Shown here: positions 7,287 through 7,679 of the stretch, piece after piece
Numbering within the stretch: the first letter of the stretch is position 1
Layout: the number at the start of each line of letters is the position of its first letter
Position numbers and translations under genes: made by a program
Notes under the pieces: model-generated
Database searches by the model: none
What the model was told of the DNA's origin: nothing
What the model saw: the letters and a program-made list of their open reading frames with translations, nothing else
From: Opitutaceae bacterium
Lineage (GTDB): Bacteria; Verrucomicrobiota; Verrucomicrobiia; Opitutales; Opitutaceae
Direction of reading: 5' to 3'
Length of the DNA: 7,679 bases
Assembly (NCBI GenBank): GCA_005786775.1
Contig: SYDD01000109.1
Span: forward strand, 1-7,679

Positions 7287-7679
7287 CCAAACCCGCCTTG
7301 GATCGACAACGCTGGCTGCTGATCCTGACCGGCGTCGCGTTGGCCCTGCTTCTGCTCGATAGCGTGGTGATTAGCCCGCTGACCCGGGCGTGGCAGGCTC
7401 GGAGCGCCGAGACCGCCCGGCTGGGCAAACTTGTCAACGATGGTGAGTCGACCGTCGCCCGCGGGGAGCGGACGCGGGGGCTCTGGCAGGAGATGCAGGG
7501 CCAAGCGCTGCCCAAGGACTCGGCCAAGGCGGAGCAGGACTTGCTGACCGCCTTCGACCGGTGGGGCCGCGCCGGCGGGGTGGAGGTGGCCTCGATCAAG
7601 CCGCAGTGGAAACGGGGCCAGACCAGCCAGTATTCCCTGCTAGAGTGCCGGGTGGACGTCACCGGGCCGCTGCCCGCGA
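7283..7679 (+). CDS. gspM: GspM/PilO-like bitopic membrane protein (3'-truncated)
   Basis: Probable partner of the GspL-like protein in the inner-membrane platform. The frame starts at the ATG overlapping the gspL stop (ATGA, 7283-7286), with GGAGGG 8 nt upstream, and stays open to the window edge, so only 132 residues are seen. A short basic N-terminus is followed by one membrane helix (about 11-30, WLLILTGVALALLLLDSVVI, with an Asp near its end). Next come a polar, probably coiled-coil stretch (about 35-75), then LLTAFDRWGRAGGVEVASIKP and a strand YSLLECRVDVTG. The last part matches the layout of the GspM/PilO ferredoxin-like domain: a helix ending in A-x-x-x-G-V, a strand, a loop, then a Y-starting strand. 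No sequence motif distinguishes GspM from PilO; the T2SS context favours GspM. Confidence 0.68.
   Translation, partial: MTKPALDRQRWLLILTGVALALLLLDSVVISPLTRAWQARSAETARLGKLVNDGESTVARGERTRGLWQEMQGQALPKDSAKAEQDLLTAFDRWGRAGGVEVASIKPQWKRGQTSQYSLLECRVDVTGPLPA

Noticed and set aside
5717..7504. Minus-strand open frame of 595 codons opposite gspL and gspM
   Set aside because: The product is low-complexity Ser/Arg/Ala/Pro sequence spanning three real plus-strand genes; it is a codon-bias shadow.

Overview
The window is a single co-directional block of GC-rich coding DNA on the + strand. It holds most of a type II secretion system (T2SS) locus in canonical order: gspE (5' end cut off by the window edge), gspF, gspG, gspH, gspI, gspJ, gspK, gspL-like and gspM-like (3' end cut off). 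Every gene has a recognisable family signature except the last two, which are assigned from architecture and position. The host must be a diderm (Gram-negative-type) bacterium, because T2SS spans two membranes. High GC, prepilin leaders with Ala rather than Gly at -1, and a large GspK with an EF-hand-like insert remind me of Verrucomicrobiota or Planctomycetota relatives more than of Enterobacteria or Pseudomonas. That placement is from memory and low confidence.

Layout: 1-1155 is the cytoplasmic secretion ATPase GspE. 1163-2401 is the inner-membrane platform protein GspF. 2398-2859 is the major pseudopilin GspG. 2879-4561 carries the minor pseudopilins GspH, GspI and GspJ. 4558-5895 is the large tip pseudopilin GspK. 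5892-7286 is a GspL-like protein that reads as a PilM-like domain, one membrane helix and a PilN-like domain. 7283-7679 is the start of a GspM/PilO-like bitopic membrane protein. There is no intergenic space beyond 7 nt (E/F) and 19 nt (G/H). F/G, J/K, K/L and L/M overlap by ATGA, I/J by TGATG, and H/I by 14 nt, so the block is almost certainly one mRNA with coupled translation. No promoter, terminator, RNA gene, mobile element, CRISPR array or minus-strand gene could be supported.

How the genes work together: GspE hydrolyses ATP and drives GspF, which adds processed GspG subunits to a periplasmic pseudopilus. GspH-I-J-K form the tip and initiate assembly. GspL and GspM link the ATPase and platform to the periplasmic side. 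The outer-membrane secretin (gspD), gspC and the prepilin peptidase (gspO/pilD) are not in the window and must lie elsewhere.

I see no wholly new system. The points worth checking are the split of prepilin cleavage sites (Ala at -1 in GspG and GspI, Gly in H, J and K), an EF-hand-type loop inside an enlarged GspK, a GspL whose actin-type nucleotide motifs look eroded, and a C8 tract in the gspG leader.
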